Below are positions 55,732 through 64,000 of a stretch of DNA of 64,000 nt, piece by piece (the first letter of the stretch is position 1; each line of letters begins with the position of its first letter). The DNA comes from Cumulibacter manganitolerans (GTDB lineage Bacteria > Actinomycetota > Actinomycetes > Mycobacteriales > Antricoccaceae). The position numbers and the translations under genes were made by a program. The notes beneath the pieces are model-generated. The model was not told the origin of the DNA. It worked only from the letters and a program-made list of their open reading frames with translations, and did not search any database. The stretch is from positions 1-64,000 of the forward strand of contig NZ_WBKP01000009.1 in NCBI RefSeq assembly GCF_009602465.1, in the 5' to 3' direction.

Positions 55732-56691
55732 ATGACCAGATATCTGCTCCGCCGCACCGGGCTGGCGCTGGGCGTGCTGTGGGCGGCGTTCACCGCGTCG
55801 TTCGTCGTGCTCTACCTGATCCCGGGCGACGCGGTCGAGGCGATGGTCTCGGCGCAGGACGTGCCCCCGTCGGCTGCCGAGCTCGCCCGGCTACGGGCGA
55901 CGTACGGCGTCGACGAGCCACTGATCGTGCAGTACGGCGAACGGCTCTGGGCGGCGCTGCACGGCGACTTCGGCGACTCCATCCAGACCGGGCGCTCCGT
56001 GACCTCCTCGATCCTGGACGCGCTGCCGAGCACCGCACTGCTGGCCGGCACGGCACTCGTGCTCGCGATCGTCGGCGGCGGGTCGCTCGCCGTCGTCGCG
56101 ACCGGGACCGAGTCCCGGTGGGCGCGCCAGGTGCTCCTGGCGCTCCCGCCGCTGGCGGTGTCGCTGCCGACGTTCTGGGTCGGTCTGGTGCTGATCCAGG
56201 TGTTCAGCTTCCAGCTCGGCCTTTTCCCGTCGATCGGCGGCACCGGCCTGAGCGGCCTCGTGCTGCCCGCGGTGACGCTGGCACTGCCTATCGGCGCCGT
56301 CATCGCCCAGATCCTGGCGAAGTCGCTGACCTCGGCGCTCGACGAGCCGTACGTCACCACGGCCCGCGCGAAGGGCGTGGGCCGGACCGGCATCCACCTC
56401 CGGCACGCCCTGCGCAACGCAGCGTTGCCCGCACTCACGGCGATCGGGCTGCTCGTCGGACAGCTGCTGGCCGGATCGGTGGTGGTCGAGACGGTGTTCG
56501 CGCGCGTCGGCGTCGGTCGGCTGACCGTCCAGGGCGTGACCGCCCAGGACATCCCACTCGTCCAGGGAATCGTGGTGTTCGGCGCCCTGGTGTTCGTCAC
56601 CGCGAACCTCCTGGTCGATCTGGTCTACCCCGTGCTCGACCCCCGCATCGTGAGCACACCGCCGATCTCCCGACGAAAGGTACGCACATGA
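55732..56691 (+). CDS. ABC importer permease, DppB type
   Basis: 319 residues with six helices. N-terminal MTRYLLRRTGLALGVLW, then LRATYGVDEPLIVQYGERL and the permease EAA-type loop EPYVTTARAKGVGRTGIHLRHALRNA. It is 7 bases after the binding protein and overlaps the next gene by 4 bases (ATGA), as expected for a peptide/nickel-type importer. Confidence 0.93.
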   Translation: MTRYLLRRTGLALGVLWAAFTASFVVLYLIPGDAVEAMVSAQDVPPSAAELARLRATYGVDEPLIVQYGERLWAALHGDFGDSIQTGRSVTSSILDALPSTALLAGTALVLAIVGGGSLAVVATGTESRWARQVLLALPPLAVSLPTFWVGLVLIQVFSFQLGLFPSIGGTGLSGLVLPAVTLALPIGAVIAQILAKSLTSALDEPYVTTARAKGVGRTGIHLRHALRNAALPALTAIGLLVGQLLAGSVVVETVFARVGVGRLTVQGVTAQDIPLVQGIVVFGALVFVTANLLVDLVYPVLDPRIVSTPPISRRKVRT

Positions 56692-57617
56692 CCGAGATCG
56701 CCACCGCTACCCTGCTTCGGGACTCTGACCTCCTGCCCGCCGACCCCGCGCCCGCGGCCGCGCCTGCGCGAGAGCCTGCCGTCCGCGGCGGCCGGCTGCC
56801 GCGATGGTTGCGGTTCGGCCTCACGCGGCCGGGTCTGATCATCAGCGTCGCCTTCCTCGCGCTGGTGCTCACGGCCTGCTTCGCCCCGAACCTGCTGGCC
56901 TCGGGCAACCCGCTGACCGGCCGACCGGCCGACCACCTGCGGGCACCGGACCTGGTGCACCTGTTCGGCACGGACCATCTGGGACGTGACGTGTTCACCC
57001 GCGTGGTGCACGGAACCGCTCTGTCGTTGCGTTCTGCGCTGGTGGCCGTCACGATCGCGCTCGTGGTCGGTGGCCTGCTGGGGCTCGTCGCGGGGACCCT
57101 CGGACGCTGGATCGACGAGGCGATCATGCGTTTCGTCGACGTACTGCTGGCCATCCCGGCCCTGCTGCTTTCCCTGGCGCTCGTTACCGCGCTCGGCTAC
57201 GGGACCGTCAACGTGGCCATCGCGGTCGCGATCGGCTCGGTCGCGACGTTCGCACGAGTCGCCCGGTCCGAGACCTTGCGAGTCTCGCGCGCCGCGTACG
57301 TCGAGGCGGCGCGCTCGGCCGGCTCACGTCCGTGGACGACGCTCTGGCGGCACATCCTGCCCAACGCGATCGGCCCGATCCTGGCGCTCGCGGTGCTCGA
57401 GTTCGGGGTGGCGATCCTCGCCGTCGCCTCCCTGAGCTTTCTCGGGTACGGCGCTCCGCCGCCCACTCCGGAATGGGGGGCGATGGTCGCCGAGGGACGG
57501 AACTACCTGGCGACCTCCTGGTGGCTGACGACGCTGCCCGGGCTCACCGTCGCTGCGACGGTGCTGGCGGTCAACCGCGTCTCCCGGGCGCTCGACGGAG
57601 AATGGAGACGAGCATGA
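56688..57617 (+). CDS. ABC importer permease, DppC type
   Basis: 309 residues. Helix 1 follows a 40-residue Ala/Pro-rich cytoplasmic tail. The DppC-specific HLFGTDHLGRDVFTRVVHGT and the EAA-type loop YVEAARSAGSRPWTTLWRHILPN are present. Coupled to the previous permease and, by a 4-base ATGA overlap, to the ATPase. Confidence 0.93.
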   Translation: MTEIATATLLRDSDLLPADPAPAAAPAREPAVRGGRLPRWLRFGLTRPGLIISVAFLALVLTACFAPNLLASGNPLTGRPADHLRAPDLVHLFGTDHLGRDVFTRVVHGTALSLRSALVAVTIALVVGGLLGLVAGTLGRWIDEAIMRFVDVLLAIPALLLSLALVTALGYGTVNVAIAVAIGSVATFARVARSETLRVSRAAYVEAARSAGSRPWTTLWRHILPNAIGPILALAVLEFGVAILAVASLSFLGYGAPPPTPEWGAMVAEGRNYLATSWWLTTLPGLTVAATVLAVNRVSRALDGEWRRA

Positions 57618-59281
57618 CCACCCCCGACACGGCCCCGCTCCTCGCGGTCCGGGACCTACGCGTCAGCTACCGGACCAGAGGGCGCGAGGTCCCCGCGCTG
57701 CGCGGCGTCGACCTGCAGCTCTCGCGCGGCGAGGTCGTCGCGCTGGTCGGCGAATCCGGATCGGGCAAGAGCACGCTCGCGCACTCGATCATCGGGCTGC
57801 TGGCACCCAACGCGTCCATCGGCTCAGGCCAGGTGCTGTGGCGCGGCACGGATCTCGCCCAGGCATCGACTCGCACCTACCGCCGGCTGCGGGGGCGCGA
57901 GATCGGCCTCGTCCCGCAGGACCCGACCGTCTCCTTGAACCCTGTGCAGCGCGTCGGAGCGCAGGTGGCGGAGGTCTTGAAGGTGCACGGACTCGCTGAT
58001 CGTCGAGGCGCCGCGGCGGCAGCCGTGGCGGCCCTGGAGAAGGCCGGCCTGCCGGACCCGGAGCTGCGGGCGCAGCAGTATCCGCACGAGCTCTCCGGGG
58101 GCATGCGGCAACGGGTGCTGATCGCGATCGCCATCGCGGCAGATCCGCAGCTGCTCATCGCGGATGAGCCGACGAGCGCGCTCGACGTCACGGTGCAGCG
58201 GCGCATTCTCGACCACCTCGATGGCTTGCGCACCGAACGCGAGCTGGCGGTCCTGCTGGTGACTCACGATCTCGGCGTCGCGGCCGATCGCGCGCAGCGG
58301 ATCGTCGTGATGTCCGAAGGGCGCATCGTCGAGGACGGCGCGGCCGACGCCGTGCTGCACGACCCGCGGCACGAGTACACGCAGCGCCTGCTGCGGGCAG
58401 CCCCCGGCCTGGCGCTCGGCGGCGACCGGAACCGCAGCCGGGTCGACCGGCCTCCGGCGGTACGCGCGCTGGCGAGCGCCGAGCAGCCGGCGCTGGTCCG
58501 GGCGGCCAACCTGGTGAAGGAGTTCCGGCTACCGCAGGGCGCGACGGTGCGCGCCGTCGACGATGTCAGCTTCGCGATCCCCACGGGGCAGACCCTCGCG
58601 CTGGTCGGCGAGTCCGGCTCGGGCAAGTCCACGACCGCGCGCCTGGTCCTCGGCCTCACGCCACCGACGTCCGGCACAGTGACGGTCGGCGGCGCCGAGA
58701 TGAGCGGGCTGCGCGGCAGCGCCTGGCGAGAGGCGCGCCGGCATGCGCAGCTGGTCTACCAGAACCCGTTCGCCTCGCTCGATCCCCGGTGGCGCGCGGA
58801 GGACATCGTCGGCGAACCACTCCGGGTGTTCAAGGTCGGCACCCGGGCCGCACGCCACCGGCGGGTGGCGGCACTGATCGACCGGGTCGCGCTGCCGGCC
58901 TCCACGCTGGATCGCAAAGCCGCCGAGCTCTCCGGGGGCCAGCGGCAGCGCCTCGCCATCGCCCGCGCGCTGGCGCTGTCGCCGCAGCTGGTCGTCCTCG
59001 ACGAGCCGGTGTCGGCACTGGATGTCTCGGTGCAGGCGCAGGTGCTCGAACTGCTCGCCGAGCTGCAGTGCGACCAGCAGCTGACCTACCTGTTCATCAC
59101 CCACGACCTCGCGGTCGTCGGCCAGATCGCCCACCAGGCAGCCGTCATGCGAGCCGGCTCGATCGTCGAGTCCGGTCCCGTCGACCAGCTGTTCACGCGA
59201 CCGCGACACGACTACACCCGCGACCTGCTCGACTCCATCGCAGGTCGCCACCTGTCCCACGCGCCGGCGGCGCGTGCCTGA
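57614..59281 (+). CDS. ABC importer ATPase with two fused nucleotide-binding domains
   Basis: 555 residues. Two ABC units, about 8-265 and 295-550. The first has GESGSGKST, LSGGMRQR and LLIADEPTSALD; the second has GESGSGKST, LSGGQRQR and LVVLDEPVSALD. Each resembles DppD or DppF. A fused DppDF is common in actinomycetes. The ATG at 57614 has GGAG nearby; an ATG four codons upstream (57602) is also possible. Confidence 0.93.
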   Translation: MTTPDTAPLLAVRDLRVSYRTRGREVPALRGVDLQLSRGEVVALVGESGSGKSTLAHSIIGLLAPNASIGSGQVLWRGTDLAQASTRTYRRLRGREIGLVPQDPTVSLNPVQRVGAQVAEVLKVHGLADRRGAAAAAVAALEKAGLPDPELRAQQYPHELSGGMRQRVLIAIAIAADPQLLIADEPTSALDVTVQRRILDHLDGLRTERELAVLLVTHDLGVAADRAQRIVVMSEGRIVEDGAADAVLHDPRHEYTQRLLRAAPGLALGGDRNRSRVDRPPAVRALASAEQPALVRAANLVKEFRLPQGATVRAVDDVSFAIPTGQTLALVGESGSGKSTTARLVLGLTPPTSGTVTVGGAEMSGLRGSAWREARRHAQLVYQNPFASLDPRWRAEDIVGEPLRVFKVGTRAARHRRVAALIDRVALPASTLDRKAAELSGGQRQRLAIARALALSPQLVVLDEPVSALDVSVQAQVLELLAELQCDQQLTYLFITHDLAVVGQIAHQAAVMRAGSIVESGPVDQLFTRPRHDYTRDLLDSIAGRHLSHAPAARA

Positions 59282-59295
59282 CCGAAAGGCCCCAC

Positions 59296-60426
59296 ATGCC
59301 CACCACCCCGCTGTCCGTCCTCGACCTCGCCCCGGTCTCCGACGGAGCCGAACCGGCGCAGGCGCTGCGCAACACGATCGACCTCGCCCGGCATGCCGAA
59401 CGCCTCGGCTACCACCGGTACTGGGTTGCCGAGCACCACTTCACCCCGGGCGTCGCGAGCTCGTCACCGGCCGTCCTGACCGCGCTCATCGCCTCCGCCA
59501 CGAGCCGGATCCGAGTGGGATCGGGAGCGGTGCTCGCCGGCAACACGACCGCTGCGGCCGTGCTCGAGCAGTTCGCGACCATCGACGCCGTCCACCCCGG
59601 TCGCATCGACCTCGGGCTGGGCCGCACGGGCCAGCGCCGCGCGGAGGCGCTGGCCACGGTCGCGGCCGGTGCGCCCCCGAAGCCGGCGCGCCAGGAACGG
59701 GTCGTCGACGGGCTGCTGCTGCCGGCGCCGTTCGACGTGACCCGCCAGCTGACTTCCTCGCGAGCCCGCACCGCCGACCGGCTGCTTCGCCAGGACGGCG
59801 CCCAGTCGCCGCCGTTCGCCGAGCAGGTCGCCGACATCGAGGCGTTCATCGCGGGCAGCTACCGCACGGAGGACGGCGAGCCGGTGGAGCTGGTGCCCGG
59901 CCGAGGCGCCACGCTGGAGCTGTGGCTGCTCGGCAGCAGCGGCGGCGAGAGCGCGCAGCTGGCCGGCGCCCGGGGGCTGCCGTTCGCGGCGAACTACCAC
60001 GTCGCCCCGTCGGCGGTCCTGGAGGCGGTGCAGGCGTACCGCGACGCGTTCGTGCCGTCGTCGCGGCTCGACCGGCCGTACGTCGTGGTATCTGCGGACG
60101 TGGTCGTCGCCGAGTCGGACGAGCGGGCCCGTGAGCTCGCCTCGCCGTACGCCGCGTGGGTGCGCAGCATCCGCAACGGCACCGGCGCAATCCCCTACCC
60201 GTCGCCGCAGCAGGCCGCCGCTCAGGCGTGGTCGGACGAGGATCGCGCGCTGGTCGACGACCGGGTGCGCACGCAGTTCGTCGGAAGCCCGCAGCGCGTG
60301 GCCGAGCAGCTACGCACCCTTCAGGCCGCCACCGGTGCCGACGAGCTGCTCGTCACCTCGGTCACCCACGACCACCGTGACCGCGTGCGATCGCACGAGC
60401 TGCTCGCCACCGCTTGGGCGGCATGA
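59296..60426 (+). CDS. luciferase-like monooxygenase 3 (YhbW/MsnO8-like)
   Basis: 376 residues. LSVLDLAPVSDG, RYWVAEHHFTPGVASSSPAVL, RVGSGAVLAGNTTAAAVLEQFATID and GRIDLGLGR are the markers of the group resembling the alkanal-monooxygenase alpha chain. Starts 14 bases after the ATPase gene. Possibly acts on a further step of the same substrate. Like the other two it needs reduced flavin from elsewhere. Confidence 0.88.
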   Translation: MPTTPLSVLDLAPVSDGAEPAQALRNTIDLARHAERLGYHRYWVAEHHFTPGVASSSPAVLTALIASATSRIRVGSGAVLAGNTTAAAVLEQFATIDAVHPGRIDLGLGRTGQRRAEALATVAAGAPPKPARQERVVDGLLLPAPFDVTRQLTSSRARTADRLLRQDGAQSPPFAEQVADIEAFIAGSYRTEDGEPVELVPGRGATLELWLLGSSGGESAQLAGARGLPFAANYHVAPSAVLEAVQAYRDAFVPSSRLDRPYVVVSADVVVAESDERARELASPYAAWVRSIRNGTGAIPYPSPQQAAAQAWSDEDRALVDDRVRTQFVGSPQRVAEQLRTLQAATGADELLVTSVTHDHRDRVRSHELLATAWAA

Positions 60427-60469
60427 TCCTCCCCCTAATCACCTACATCATCGAAGGGACCACCGCATC

Positions 60470-61315
60470 ATGACGACGACGAAGCAGTTCACCGAGGAAT
60501 GGGCCCGGTGGCACGAGGAGCACGAGCGCAACCGGGCGCACGAGCACGGCTTCCTGGCGATCACCGGGCTGTACTGGCTCAGCACCGACCCGACCACGCT
60601 GCCCGATGCGCCCGGGTCTTGGACCACCGGCGACGACGGACCGGTCGTCGAGCTCGCCGACCGGGAGTGGCTGACCGTCGAGGGACGGCGCGTGTCCGGC
60701 CGTCACGAGTTCGGGCCGATTCCCGAGCGCGGCGGCATCAACGCCGAGTTCGACGGCGGAGTCATCGAGGTCGCCCGGCGCGGCGGCCGCGATCTGCTGC
60801 GTCCGCGGCGCGGCGACAACCCGTTCCTGAAGGCCTACCGGGGGAACCCGACGTTCGCGCCGGATCCGGCCTGGCGGCTGCCGGCGCGATATCTGCCGTG
60901 GGAGACGCCGCGGGCCGTCACCGTAGGCGCCGCCGTCGACGACCTGCAGCACGTCTACGACTCCCCCGGGCAGGTGGAGTTCGAGGTGGGCGGCGCGACG
61001 CTGCGCCTTACGACGTTCCCCGGCCATGAGCCCGGTTCCCTGTTCGCGCTTTTCACCGACCAGACCAGCGGGATAACGACGTACGCCGCCAACCGGAGCG
61101 TCGCCATCCCGGCGCCGGACTCCGAGGGCCGGACCGTCGTCGACTTCAACCGCGCCGTGAACCTGCCGTGCGCGCACACCGACTTCGCGACGTGCCCCCT
61201 GCCGCCGGCGCAGAACCGACTGCCGGTCGCGGTGGAGGCCGGCGAGCGCCACCCGACGTCCCGGCTGACAGGCACGGTCACCGACACCGCGATTCTGTTA
61301 CCGGCGACCCGCTAA
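60470..61315 (+). CDS. DUF1684-family protein
   Basis: 281 residues. The signature DFNRAVNLPCAHTDFATCPL, then PPAQNRLPVAVEAGE, identifies the DUF1684 family; the N-terminus has WARWHEEHERNRAHEHGFLAI-type residues. No catalytic function is established. It is the last gene of the operon, 43 bases after the third monooxygenase. The stop codon TAA forms the loop of a perfect 12-pair hairpin. Confidence 0.85.
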   Translation: MTTTKQFTEEWARWHEEHERNRAHEHGFLAITGLYWLSTDPTTLPDAPGSWTTGDDGPVVELADREWLTVEGRRVSGRHEFGPIPERGGINAEFDGGVIEVARRGGRDLLRPRRGDNPFLKAYRGNPTFAPDPAWRLPARYLPWETPRAVTVGAAVDDLQHVYDSPGQVEFEVGGATLRLTTFPGHEPGSLFALFTDQTSGITTYAANRSVAIPAPDSEGRTVVDFNRAVNLPCAHTDFATCPLPPAQNRLPVAVEAGERHPTSRLTGTVTDTAILLPATR

Positions 61316-61327
61316 GCGGGTCGCCGG
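61301..61327. terminator. terminator hairpin with stop codon in its loop
   Basis: CCGGCGACCCGC and GCGGGTCGCCGG form a perfect 12-pair stem whose 3-base loop is the TAA stop of the DUF1684 gene. It lies between convergent genes and ends the sulfur operon. Confidence 0.8.
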
Positions 61328-61346
61328 CCAAGCTCGGGGTGGTGGG

Positions 61347-62177
61347 TCACTCGGAGTCGGGCAGTATCCGATGCGCCTCCTCGCCGACCAGCCGCTCGCG
61401 GACGGCGGAGCCGAGGAACCGGTACGACCACTCCTGCGCGAGCGACCGGTTCTCCAGGAACAGGATCGGGACCGACGGCCAGCGCACCTGGCACTCGGCG
61501 AGCATCTCTGCGACCACGGCCGGCCGCACATGCTCGAGCTTGAACACGGCCGAGTACCGGTCCTCGACCACCACCGCTGCCCGGTCGATGCCGGTCAGGT
61601 CCGCCAACCGGTACGCGAGACGGCCGGACGTCAGCGATCCGACGAGGTCGTCGAGCGATTTGCGCTCGACCACCGCCACCAAGTCGTCGTCGACGAACGT
61701 CGCGTAGTCCCCGACCGGCAGCGCCCTCTTCGTGACGGTCGCCTGCTGTTGCGCGAACTTCCATGCGTAGCGCTCGCGGGTGTCGACGACGATCTCCAAC
61801 GAGTCGAGACCGCCCGCGCGGGCCTTGGGGAGAGCGACGTTGGGGCGGGCCGCCTTGGCGACGCGCGCGGTCTGCCAGAAGATCATCTCGCGGCCCCGCG
61901 CGCGCGTCAGCACAAACTGTGATCGCGCCTCGCGTCGGCGGTCGGCGACGATGTCGATCGCCGCCCCGCGACGCGAGCACTCTCGAAGCGGCACGGATTC
62001 GACGATCTCCGCGTCGTCCGGCCACGGCCCGTCGTGCCGGTGGCAGTACACCTTCGACGTGCGCGGCCACGTCTCGCGGGTACGCAGCACTATGCCGTCA
62101 CCGATCGGGATCCGAACGAGGTACGGCAGGCTGGAGGCCGCGTCGGGGTTGCGGACGATCAGGAGCGGCTCGGTCAC
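61347..62177 (-). CDS. ERCC4-domain nuclease-like protein
   Basis: 276 residues, GTG start chosen so that the protein begins TEPLLIVRNPD. The C-terminal half (about 125-270) is an ERCC4/XPF-type nuclease domain: IVVDTRERYAWKF, LPVGDYATFVDDD, VERKSLDDLVGSL and VVVEDRYSAVF contain the GDx(n)ERKxxxD catalytic residues. The N-terminal half is a beta-rich region not recognised. It may act in structure-specific DNA repair. Monocistronic. Confidence 0.88.
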   Translation of the reverse strand: MTEPLLIVRNPDAASSLPYLVRIPIGDGIVLRTRETWPRTSKVYCHRHDGPWPDDAEIVESVPLRECSRRGAAIDIVADRRREARSQFVLTRARGREMIFWQTARVAKAARPNVALPKARAGGLDSLEIVVDTRERYAWKFAQQQATVTKRALPVGDYATFVDDDLVAVVERKSLDDLVGSLTSGRLAYRLADLTGIDRAAVVVEDRYSAVFKLEHVRPAVVAEMLAECQVRWPSVPILFLENRSLAQEWSYRFLGSAVRERLVGEEAHRILPDSE

Positions 62178-62724
62178 CCCACCACGGTATGCGCCGAGCG
62201 GGCCGTCTCTGCAGTCACCGTGCGCCTCAGTTGGCAGAGCCTCCCTCACGGTCGTCTAGCGAGCCGGAGCGCCAGCGGAGGCGACGTCGAGACGTTCTGC
62301 GGTGGACTGTCGGCTTGCGTCGTCTCGACGTCGCTCGTTCCTCGCTCGCTCGACGACCGTTGGGATGCGTTCGACGACCCGTTGGGCCGGCAGTCGCTCG
62401 TTCCTCGCTCGCTCGACGACCGTTGGGATGCGTTCGACGACCCGTTGGGCCGGCAGTCGCTCGTTCCTCGCTCGCTCGACGACCGTTGGGGTGCGTTCAA
62501 CGACCCGTTGGGCCGGCAGTCGCTCGTTCCTCGCTCGCTCGACGACCGTTGGGATGCGTTCGACGACCCGTTGGGCCGGCAGTCGCTCGTTCCTCGCTCG
62601 CTCGACGACCGTTGGGATGCGTTCGACGACCCGTTGGGCCGGCAGTCGCTCGTTCCTCGCTCGCTCGACGACCGTTGGGGTGCGTTCAACGACCCGTTGG
62701 GCCGGCAGTCGCTCGTGTCTCGCC
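62178..62724. repeat. 63-bp tandem repeat array (minisatellite) between ERCC4 and cupin genes
   Basis: No gene supported in this 547-base gap. Six full 63-base units start at 62330, 62393, 62456, 62519, 62582 and 62645, with an 8-base seventh start at 62708. Units 3 and 6 carry GGGGTGCGTTCAACG where the others carry GGGATGCGTTCGACG, so the order is A-A-B-A-A-B (189-base super-repeat). An 11-base inverted repeat (ACGTCGAGACG 62284-62294 / CGTCTCGACGT 62321-62331) lies at its left edge. Since 63 is divisible by 3, open frames here are not evidence of coding. Confidence 0.85.
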
Positions 62725-63057
62725 CTAGCGGTCGACGACGACGGTGAGCAGGACGACGGTGTCGGACAGCGCCTCGAGGTCGTGGCGGGCCGGCGGGATG
62801 ATGAGGTAGTCGCCGGCCACGCCCTCCCAGTGCTGCTCGCCCGCGATGAGCCGTACGCGGCCGTCGAGGACCTGCAGGCTGGCCTCTCCCGGGCTCTCGT
62901 GCTCGCCGAGCGCGCGGCCGCCGGCGATGGCGATCACCGTCTGCCGCAGCGAGTGCTCGTGGCCGCCGTGGACGGTGCGGGCGGTCCGCCCGCTCGAGTG
63001 CTCGCGCGCCTCGGCGAGGAGCTCTTCGGCGAGCGCGGCCAGTCTGATCGATTCCAT
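62725..63057 (-). CDS. small cupin-domain protein
   Basis: 110 residues. A single cupin barrel with GGRALGEHESPGEASLQVLDG, then DYLIIPPARHDLEAL. Metal ligands of the family (His/Glu near EHESPGE and HDLEA) are present in reduced form. N-terminal helix MESIRLAALAEELL. Function unknown. Divergent from the cyclopropane synthase; the 260-base gap before it holds no recognised element. Confidence 0.82.
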   Translation of the reverse strand: MESIRLAALAEELLAEAREHSSGRTARTVHGGHEHSLRQTVIAIAGGRALGEHESPGEASLQVLDGRVRLIAGEQHWEGVAGDYLIIPPARHDLEALSDTVVLLTVVVDR

Positions 63058-63317
63058 CTGCGTCTCCTATGGATCGCGGTCCGGGAAGCCCAGTTCACCG
63101 TACGTGACCGGCCCCCGGTGGCGCACCGGACGCCGGACCAATCCCGAACCGGCGCGGCACCGAACCGGCACCATGCGACCACCCTCGGACCCCCGGCCCC
63201 ACGACCCTACCGACGCCGATTCCGCCCGGACCGCGCCCGGGCATAATCTGCGAGAAGAAGCGAGGCCCCCGGGCACGGCGGCGCCGACGAACCTCAGAGT
63301 GGAGGGCTGGTAGCAAG

Positions 63318-64000
63318 ATGGTCCCGGTACCCGATGCCCAGCAGCTGGGCGCAACCCCGCTCGCCGGCGCACGCGCCGCGCTCGCCCGCCGGTTGCTGCC
63401 CACCGTGCTCAACCGGTTCGACGTCGACATCCGGACCGCCGGTGCTCCGCCCCTGCGCACCACCGCCCCGGCACCGGGCCTTCCGCAGATCGACGTGCAC
63501 CGTCCGGACGACCTGATCCGCCGGATCGCCGACGCGCCGAAGATCGGCATCGGCGAGGGCTACATGGCCGGTGACTGGTCCGAGGCCGACGGAACCGACC
63601 TCGCCGACGTGCTGGCGCCGTTCGCCGAGAAGCTCAGCAGCGCCATCCCGCCGGTCCTGCGCCGGCTGCGCAAGGTCGTGGACCGGCCCATCCCGCTGCA
63701 CATGCGCAACAGCACGGCCGGCTCCCGCCGCAACATCGAGGCGCACTACGACCTCAGCAACGACCTCTTCGCGTTGTTCCTCGACCAGACGATGTCCTAC
63801 AGCAGCGCGCTGTTCGAGCACGGCCGGCCGCGCACCCGCGAGACGCTGCGCGCCGCCCAGCTGCGCAAGATCGACGCCGCGCTCGACCGCGCCCGGATCA
63901 CCGAGGCATCGAGCGTGCTGGAGATCGGCACCGGCTGGGGCGCGCTGGCGATCCGCGCCGCGCAGCGCGGCGCGAAGGTCACCACCATCACGCTGTCCAA
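63318..64000 (+). CDS. cyclopropane-fatty-acyl-phospholipid synthase, 3' end outside window
   Basis: The frame is open to the last base (227 codons visible), so the gene continues past the window. Landmarks are GIGEGYMAGDWSEADG in the N-terminal domain, the active-site HYDLSNDLFALFLDQTMSYSSALF, and the SAM-binding VLEIGTGWGALAIRAAQRGAKV. It adds a methylene bridge to unsaturated fatty acids of membrane lipids using S-adenosylmethionine. The ATG has GGAGG 12 bases upstream. Confidence 0.92.
   Translation, partial: MVPVPDAQQLGATPLAGARAALARRLLPTVLNRFDVDIRTAGAPPLRTTAPAPGLPQIDVHRPDDLIRRIADAPKIGIGEGYMAGDWSEADGTDLADVLAPFAEKLSSAIPPVLRRLRKVVDRPIPLHMRNSTAGSRRNIEAHYDLSNDLFALFLDQTMSYSSALFEHGRPRTRETLRAAQLRKIDAALDRARITEASSVLEIGTGWGALAIRAAQRGAKVTTITLS

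Noticed and set aside
62330-62715. CRISPR array
   Set aside because: Units are contiguous 63-base copies without unique spacers, and no cas genes are in the window.
62034-62747. Repeat-containing protein with 21-residue units, on either strand
   Set aside because: A 63-base period keeps several frames open automatically; no ribosome site or conserved flanking domain supports any frame, and they overlap the ERCC4 gene or the cupin gene.

Overview
The window is about 70% G+C throughout, with long antisense reading frames over most genes, frequent GTG starts and many 4-base ATGA/GTGA overlaps. It comes from a high-GC actinomycete (Actinomycetota). The order carD / lpqE / radA / disA ... mutY ... 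clpC, and ispF / cysS / rlmB on the other side of carD, matches the block known from Mycobacterium (Rv3579c-Rv3596c region). F420-type oxidoreductases, a CarD/DisA pair, a cyclopropane synthase and many CoA-ester enzymes fit a soil-type actinomycete. The genus cannot be fixed from the sequence.

Layout. 1-5.1 kb: a coiled-coil gene cut by the window edge, then nadB (C-terminus probably truncated) and nadA facing the NrtR-type regulator, with a perfect palindrome between them; then a septum-formation-type lipoprotein. 5.1-10.4 kb: operon cysS-rlmB-large FAD/Fe-S dehydrogenase. 10.5-14.3 kb: MFS permease, membrane protein and a two-component system. 14.3-16.7 kb: P450, 3Fe-4S ferredoxin and a crotonase. 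16.7-22.3 kb: ispF, ispD (inverted relative to the usual order), carD, lpqE, radA, disA. 22.3-27.4 kb: a GntR-controlled catabolic operon with an orphan solute-binding lipoprotein, divergent from a VOC protein. 27.4-34.3 kb: mutY, an MFS exporter, an NDP-forming acyl-CoA synthetase, a MaoC-type hydratase and a TetR. 34.4-37.1 kb: clpC. 37.2-46.6 kb: NIPSNAP, MarR/MFS pair, TetR-crotonase-acyl-CoA ligase operon, an F420 G6PD-like enzyme, a methyltransferase-DinB fusion, and an F420-reductase-like protein with DoxX. 46.7-50.9 kb: gamma-glutamyltransferase and a double CaiB/BaiF protein. 51.0-61.3 kb: a sulfur-type operon. 61.3-64 kb: ERCC4-family nuclease, a 63-bp minisatellite, a cupin, and a cyclopropane-fatty-acid synthase running off the edge.

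The most notable system is at 51.0-61.3 kb. A SAM-IV-class riboswitch (core 51046-51124) is followed by a 38-codon leader peptide ending in ...SMRCPR, with its only Cys codon immediately before a hairpin over the stop codon. It precedes a nine-gene, mostly translationally coupled plus-strand operon: two flavin-dependent luciferase-like monooxygenases, a complete peptide/nickel-type ABC importer (binding protein, two permeases, one double ATPase), a third luciferase-like protein and a DUF1684 protein. SAM sensing and cysteine attenuation in series argue that this operon scavenges organic sulfur; the substrate is unknown.

Several intergenic regions hold strong palindromes (candidate operators for NrtR, GntR, MarR, TetR and unknown regulators) and a family of long hairpins with related outer arms. 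No insertion sequence, prophage, CRISPR array, tRNA or rRNA was recognised.
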